Under the pieces are notes generated by a model. That model saw only the letters and a program-made list of their open reading frames with translations, ran no database searches and was not told the DNA's origin. Position numbers and translations under genes: made by a program. Below, piece by piece: positions 60,703 through 64,000 of a DNA stretch of 64,000 nt. This DNA comes from Pelosinus baikalensis (GTDB lineage Bacteria > Bacillota > Negativicutes > DSM-13327): contig NZ_JAJHJB010000017.1 of NCBI RefSeq assembly GCF_020819555.1, positions 1 to 64,000 of the forward strand, in the 5' to 3' direction. Each line of letters begins with the position of its first letter. The first letter of the stretch is position 1.

Positions 60703-61395
60703 TTGCAAACAACTGCTTTGGAAATACAAAATGACATAATAAGAACATTAGATACATTTGATAATCTATTATATGGGTTTGCTTATATAGGTGATATTTC
60801 TTCCTGTAAATTTAAGAATACTCCATACGCAATAACAATTGGACTGCCTCTTTCGCCAACCATAGTTGATGAAATCATATCTGGACCGAATCAAGTGTAT
60901 TATGACGAATATCTTAACGTAAATGATAAACTTGATTTGATAACGGAACAGTTAAAAAATGAAATCGATAAAAAGGGGTATCTTGCTTATGCCATACCCT
61001 CTTCCAAGAGAACTGATTTTGTCAATATTAAAGGTGAATTTCCTCATAAAGCCGCAGCCGTAAGGGGCGGGTTAGGATGGATAGGCAAAAGCTCTCTTTT
61101 AATAACGAGGAAATATGGTCCAAGGATTAGGATCTCTACAGTATTAACGGATATACCATTTCAGACGAATGGTTTAGTTGGAACAAATTATTGTGGTACA
61201 TGTAAAAAATGCGTCAGTGCATGCCCTGCGGGCGCAATTGTCGGCAATATCTGGGATGAAAGTTTAACAAGGGAAAAATTGATTGATGTTAGAAAATGTG
61301 ACTTATGGAAAATAAACAACTACTCTCAATTCCATGGACATGTTTGTGGGATTTGTGTTGCTGTTTGCCCACATGGCAATAAGAAGCCTAGATAA
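60703..61395 (+). CDS. QueG-like 2x(4Fe-4S) protein
   Basis: 230 residues. KRTDFVNIKGEFPHKAAAVRGGLGWIGKSSLL is like epoxyqueuosine reductase (QueG) and cobalamin reductive-dehalogenase-like proteins, followed by two clusters (CGTCKKCVSACPAGA and CGICVAVCPHG). It is shorter than QueG (about 310-380), lacking the C-terminal HEAT-type part. Other short members exist, function unknown. TTG start, GGGAGGGG upstream. Confidence 0.8.
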   Translation: MQTTALEIQNDIIRTLDTFDNLLYGFAYIGDISSCKFKNTPYAITIGLPLSPTIVDEIISGPNQVYYDEYLNVNDKLDLITEQLKNEIDKKGYLAYAIPSSKRTDFVNIKGEFPHKAAAVRGGLGWIGKSSLLITRKYGPRIRISTVLTDIPFQTNGLVGTNYCGTCKKCVSACPAGAIVGNIWDESLTREKLIDVRKCDLWKINNYSQFHGHVCGICVAVCPHGNKKPR

Positions 61396-61411
61396 AAGAA
61401 TCAAATAAAAA

Positions 61412-61612
61412 TTATATGCCTTCTCTATCCAGCCCTGAAAGGGAATAAGCATTCTTTTGTGCTTTCAAAAGAGGGTCTAGCTTCCTCGGAGTGGGGTTTC
61501 TAGTAATTAGGAATACAGATGCTAATATGATGAGCGCTGCTACAGCATCTTTGGAGGTTAATTGCTCATTGGCAAATGCCCAACCTAAAAAGACGGAAAA
61601 AATACCATTCAC
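61412..61612 (-). pseudogene. EamA/DMT transporter, C-terminal fragment
   Basis: The 66-residue frame reads FSVFLGWAFANEQLTSKD and AALIILASVFLITR, the last two helices of EamA-family (DMT) transporters, whose full length is about 300. The GTG start lies inside a hairpin (61599-61644) and is preceded at once by TAG, so the rest of the gene is gone. Confidence 0.65.
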
Positions 61613-61644
61613 CTACTTTACCAGCAGCAGGTGAATGGTATTTT
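61599..61644. terminator. 16-bp hairpin at the EamA fragment boundary
   Basis: AAAATACCATTCACCT (61599-61614) with AGGTGAATGGTATTTT (61629-61644), loop 14 nt, T-run on the plus side and A-run on the other. It could terminate the QueG-like mRNA and the minus-strand transcript; it also replaces the 5' part of the EamA gene. Confidence 0.6.
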
Positions 61645-61703
61645 GCATAATCGTTATAAAATAATAGCAATGTTATCAGAGATAAGAACGTCATGAAATG
61701 GTT

Positions 61704-63434
61704 TTAGATCGGGTCTGGATAATTCCATTGATTTCCGCCTTGCAAAAAGGTATCGATTTTGTCGGCAGGTACAGGTCTGCTGAACAGATAGCCCTGCATG
61801 ATAGGGCAATTCAGCTTTCTTAGAGAAGCGAGCTGTTCTGACGTTTCCACTCCTTCTGCCACTACTTTGAAACGCAGGCTTTTGGCAACCTGTAAAATAG
61901 CCTGGATAATAGCTTGGCTTTCTTGATTTAAAGTGATATCACGGATAAAGGATTTGTCAATTTTCAAATTATCAATGGGGAAATTTTTTAGATACATAAA
62001 GGAAGAATACCCTACGCCGAAATCATCGAGCGCTAGGCGTACTCCTATGGATCGCAGCGAATTCAGCAAAGATAGGGTAAGTTCCGCATGGCTAATAGCA
62101 ACTGTTTCGGTAATCTCTAGCTCTAGCAGATGAGGGGGCAAACCGGTTTCCTGCAAAATGTTCTGGATGTTCTGTAGGAGATACGGATGTTGAAATTGTT
62201 TAACTGATAAATTTACTGAAATCCTCATAGGAGGATAGCCAGATTTCTGCCATTCCATATTTTGCTTGCAGGCAGTGAGGGTTACCCAATCACCTAAGGG
62301 AAGAATAAGTCCCGTTTCTTCCGCCAAAGGAATAAAGGAATCAGGATACAGCAAACCTTTCGTTGGATGATTCCAGCGTACAAGAGCTTCCACACCGACA
62401 ATGCTGCCGTCATAAGAGATCTGAGGTTGATAGTGCAATACCAATCCAGAATGATTGTTGATTGCTTGGTGCAAATCCATTTCCAGTTCCAGACGGTTGA
62501 TGGATTGGAGCTGCATTTTTTCAGTGAAAAAAACAAAACGGTTTTTGCCCTGACGTTTGGCCTCATAGAGTGCCATTGCAGCGGCTTTAATCAGGTCATC
62601 AAATTCTTGACCGTCCTGAGGGCAAAAGGCAATTCCAGCACTGGCCGAAAGATAATAAAGGTTCTCCCGGTACAACAATGGCTCTTTAATTGCGTGTATT
62701 ATTTTTTCCACAGCCAAGGTAGTTTTTTCTTTGTTCAGTCCGGACAACAGTAGAATAAATTCATCACCGCCGATCCGAGCGACAGTGTCATTATCCCTTA
62801 GACTATCGAGTATCCTCTGTGTGGCGATTTTTAAAAAATCATCACCGACAGCATGTCCCATAGCGTCATTAATTCGCTTAAAGTCATCCAGATCAACAAT
62901 TACTACTGCGAACCCATTTTCCCCATCTTGCACTGTTTTTGCAGAAATCATATCTTTGATATATAGACGATTTGGCAGATTGGTCAAGGTATCGTAATAT
63001 GCCAGGCGCCGGATAATTTCTTCCTTCTCTTTGAGCTCATCCAACTTTTTCTCCAGGCTAAATGTCCGTTTACGCACCATATTAAGTTTGATATTAAAAA
63101 TGATAAACAAGATCAAACCCAATGTTAGAACTCCAATAATGCAAATGAGTGGACGAATTAAAGAAGAATTATCCACGCGGAAATGGGATAGTTCTTGTAC
63201 AACCTCATCCACAATAGTAGTGTTAGGAGCTTCTTTTTGTAAGGTATCATCCAAACCATCGTTCTGGTAAAGTCCTTTTTGGATGGCAGCATAATAACCC
63301 GCAAACTGAGATTGGTGTGTCCATTTCAATTGCAGGGGCACCTCTTGAGCAGATGCGTCAGCTGGTAATAAGAGTATCTTCCATATGGAAATGAATAAAA
63401 TGAAGTTGCGAATTCTATGGATGATGATTTTCAA
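61704..63434 (-). CDS. GGDEF-EAL protein with truncated NMT1/THI5-like sensor
   Basis: 576 residues from the TTG at 63434 (GGGGTGA 7 nt upstream). Signal peptide to about 27 (ADASA/QE). Residues 28-60 read QEVPLQLKWTHQSQFAGYY and match the start of an NMT1/THI5-type periplasmic binding domain, but about 200-250 residues of that domain are absent and the frame goes straight to a juxtamembrane stretch. Membrane helix about 95-118, GGDEF domain about 145-305 with the motif RIGGDEF (active cyclase signature), EAL domain about 320-565 with VEALVRWNHP and KIDKSFI. Enzymatic parts look intact, so it may make or degrade c-di-GMP without its normal sensory input. Confidence 0.88.
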   Translation of the reverse strand: MKIIIHRIRNFILFISIWKILLLPADASAQEVPLQLKWTHQSQFAGYYAAIQKGLYQNDGLDDTLQKEAPNTTIVDEVVQELSHFRVDNSSLIRPLICIIGVLTLGLILFIIFNIKLNMVRKRTFSLEKKLDELKEKEEIIRRLAYYDTLTNLPNRLYIKDMISAKTVQDGENGFAVVIVDLDDFKRINDAMGHAVGDDFLKIATQRILDSLRDNDTVARIGGDEFILLLSGLNKEKTTLAVEKIIHAIKEPLLYRENLYYLSASAGIAFCPQDGQEFDDLIKAAAMALYEAKRQGKNRFVFFTEKMQLQSINRLELEMDLHQAINNHSGLVLHYQPQISYDGSIVGVEALVRWNHPTKGLLYPDSFIPLAEETGLILPLGDWVTLTACKQNMEWQKSGYPPMRISVNLSVKQFQHPYLLQNIQNILQETGLPPHLLELEITETVAISHAELTLSLLNSLRSIGVRLALDDFGVGYSSFMYLKNFPIDNLKIDKSFIRDITLNQESQAIIQAILQVAKSLRFKVVAEGVETSEQLASLRKLNCPIMQGYLFSRPVPADKIDTFLQGGNQWNYPDPI

Positions 63435-63619
63435 AGCTGGTTCACCCCAATACAAGCGCTGAATGTAAGGAAATGGAATTAATAAAAAATAAGTCGAAAA
63501 ATAGCGAAAAATGCTATTTAAATACTAGTTCGCTGCCTTTCATTTTGATACCTGCAATTTGAAAAGTATTTTTTCCCTTGCAATACTGGTGGAATATATA
63601 GATTCATGTAAAAAGTAAT

Positions 63620-63717
63620 GAACCGCGAAGACGCGAAGGAAAATAAAGGACAGGTTGAAATCGTATGGTTATTTCAAATTCGACCTGTTCTTCGTAGACT
63701 TCGCATCTTCTCGGTTC
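63620..63717. repeat. Long imperfect hairpin, dispersed-repeat-like
   Basis: Outer arms GAACCGCGAAGACGCGAAG (63620-63638) and its near complement (63699-63717, 17 of 19) enclose a second paired block around GGACAGGTTGAAAT / ATTTCAAATTCGACCTGTTC. The whole 98 bp can fold as one hairpin. Otherwise 63435-63767 is AT-rich without a gene. Confidence 0.6.
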
Positions 63718-63767
63718 AAAATATTTTATTTTTTATGCATTGTATAGAGTCTTTAAAAAAAATCTTA

Positions 63768-64000
63768 TTATTTGCAAAAGGAGCAATTGGGATAATGACA
63801 TCCTTCGCTGCAGGTGCGGCATAGGCCTCCATGACCTAAGGAAGCAATGAAGCGGGACGTAATTTTATCTCCAACAAGAACTTTAGGTAGGATAACATCT
63901 AAAACAGTAATTTTGCTAAACATACCGCAAGCAGGAATACCCAAAATGGGAGTATCATTAAGATAGGCGAATAGGAACATAGCGCCTGGTAATACGGGTG
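63768..64000 (-). CDS. Molybdopterin-binding protein, C-terminal end (5' end outside window)
   Basis: The frame is open to the window edge (PVLPGAMFLFAYL). It has PILGIPACGMFSKITVLDVILP and LVGDKITSRFIASLGHGGLC, ending in a Cys-rich tail CRTCSEGCHYPNCSFCK. This matches the end of the MoeA/MogA-like molybdopterin-binding proteins of anaerobes with a Cys-rich tail. Only 77 residues are inside the window, so the family call rests on the tail. Confidence 0.7.
   Translation of the reverse strand, partial: PVLPGAMFLFAYLNDTPILGIPACGMFSKITVLDVILPKVLVGDKITSRFIASLGHGGLCRTCSEGCHYPNCSFCK

Noticed and set aside
1..64000. CRISPR array, rRNA or tRNA genes
   Set aside because: No regularly spaced direct repeats and no rRNA or tRNA signature were found on reading both strands.

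Overview
The window looks like a chromosomal segment of an anaerobic diderm Firmicute (Negativicutes, most like Sporomusaceae such as Pelosinus or Sporomusa). The main evidence is a porin with a signal peptide, one S-layer-homology domain and a beta-barrel ending in Phe (44227-45681), which is the outer-membrane protein architecture of that class. Gram-positive-style ribosome binding sites, AT-rich sequence, indolepyruvate:ferredoxin oxidoreductase and many 4Fe-4S/Mrp/NifX proteins agree. The genus is an inference.

Layout. 1-1.25 kb: end of a Tn3-family element whose transposase has lost an internal block including one catalytic Asp. 1.5-4.8 kb: three-gene minus-strand operon of a 22-residue-repeat protein, a MoxR-like AAA ATPase and a metallopeptidase-like/VWA protein. 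5-9.7 kb: rifampicin phosphotransferase-like enzyme, then an ArsP-type permease / ArsR / mini-thioredoxin operon behind a 40-bp perfect palindrome. 9.7-16.6 kb: sulfane-sulfur region with two CoA-disulfide-reductase-like proteins (one fused to rhodanese, TusA and DsrE-like domains), an ArsR regulator, a CsoR/CstR regulator with C-run/G-run operators, an NapH-like ferredoxin membrane protein, a methyltransferase and a TSCPD protein. 16.7-23.6 kb: frameshifted MBL hydrolase gene, then a minus-strand Fe-S/nucleotide-binding operon (DUF134 regulator, IscU/NifU-like, DUF5320, two ferredoxin-ATPases, truncated PaaK-like, NifX-like, Mrp-NifX fusion) with palindromic operators at three points. 23.8-33 kb: TDT-transporter pseudogene, sensor kinase, GNAT protein, iorAB, ABC-F ribosome-protection protein behind an attenuator-like leader, peroxiredoxin.

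33.2-37.9 kb: the most unusual locus, a 908-residue trypsin - endonuclease/exonuclease/phosphatase - endonuclease I fusion divergent from an intracellular subtilisin. 38-40.3 kb: small hypothetical gene, a probable free-standing structured RNA with its own promoter and terminator, and cyclopropane fatty acid synthase. 40.7-60.6 kb: a pectin/oligogalacturonate utilisation island: YesM/YesN-type two-component system, SLH porin, secreted multidomain and cytoplasmic GH28 enzymes, ABC importer, oligogalacturonate lyase, ATPase, LUD protein, GH105 hydrolase and GPH transporter. Three transcription units there share the same promoter-operator sequence with fixed spacing to the -10 box, so they are probably one regulon. 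60.1-64 kb: LysR fragment, QueG-like ferredoxin, EamA fragment, GGDEF-EAL protein that has lost most of its sensory domain, a long imperfect hairpin, and the end of a molybdopterin-binding protein.

Five genes (transposase, TDT transporter, LysR, EamA, GGDEF sensor) carry internal or 5' deletions, two of them in frame, so segmental deletion is a recurring theme here.
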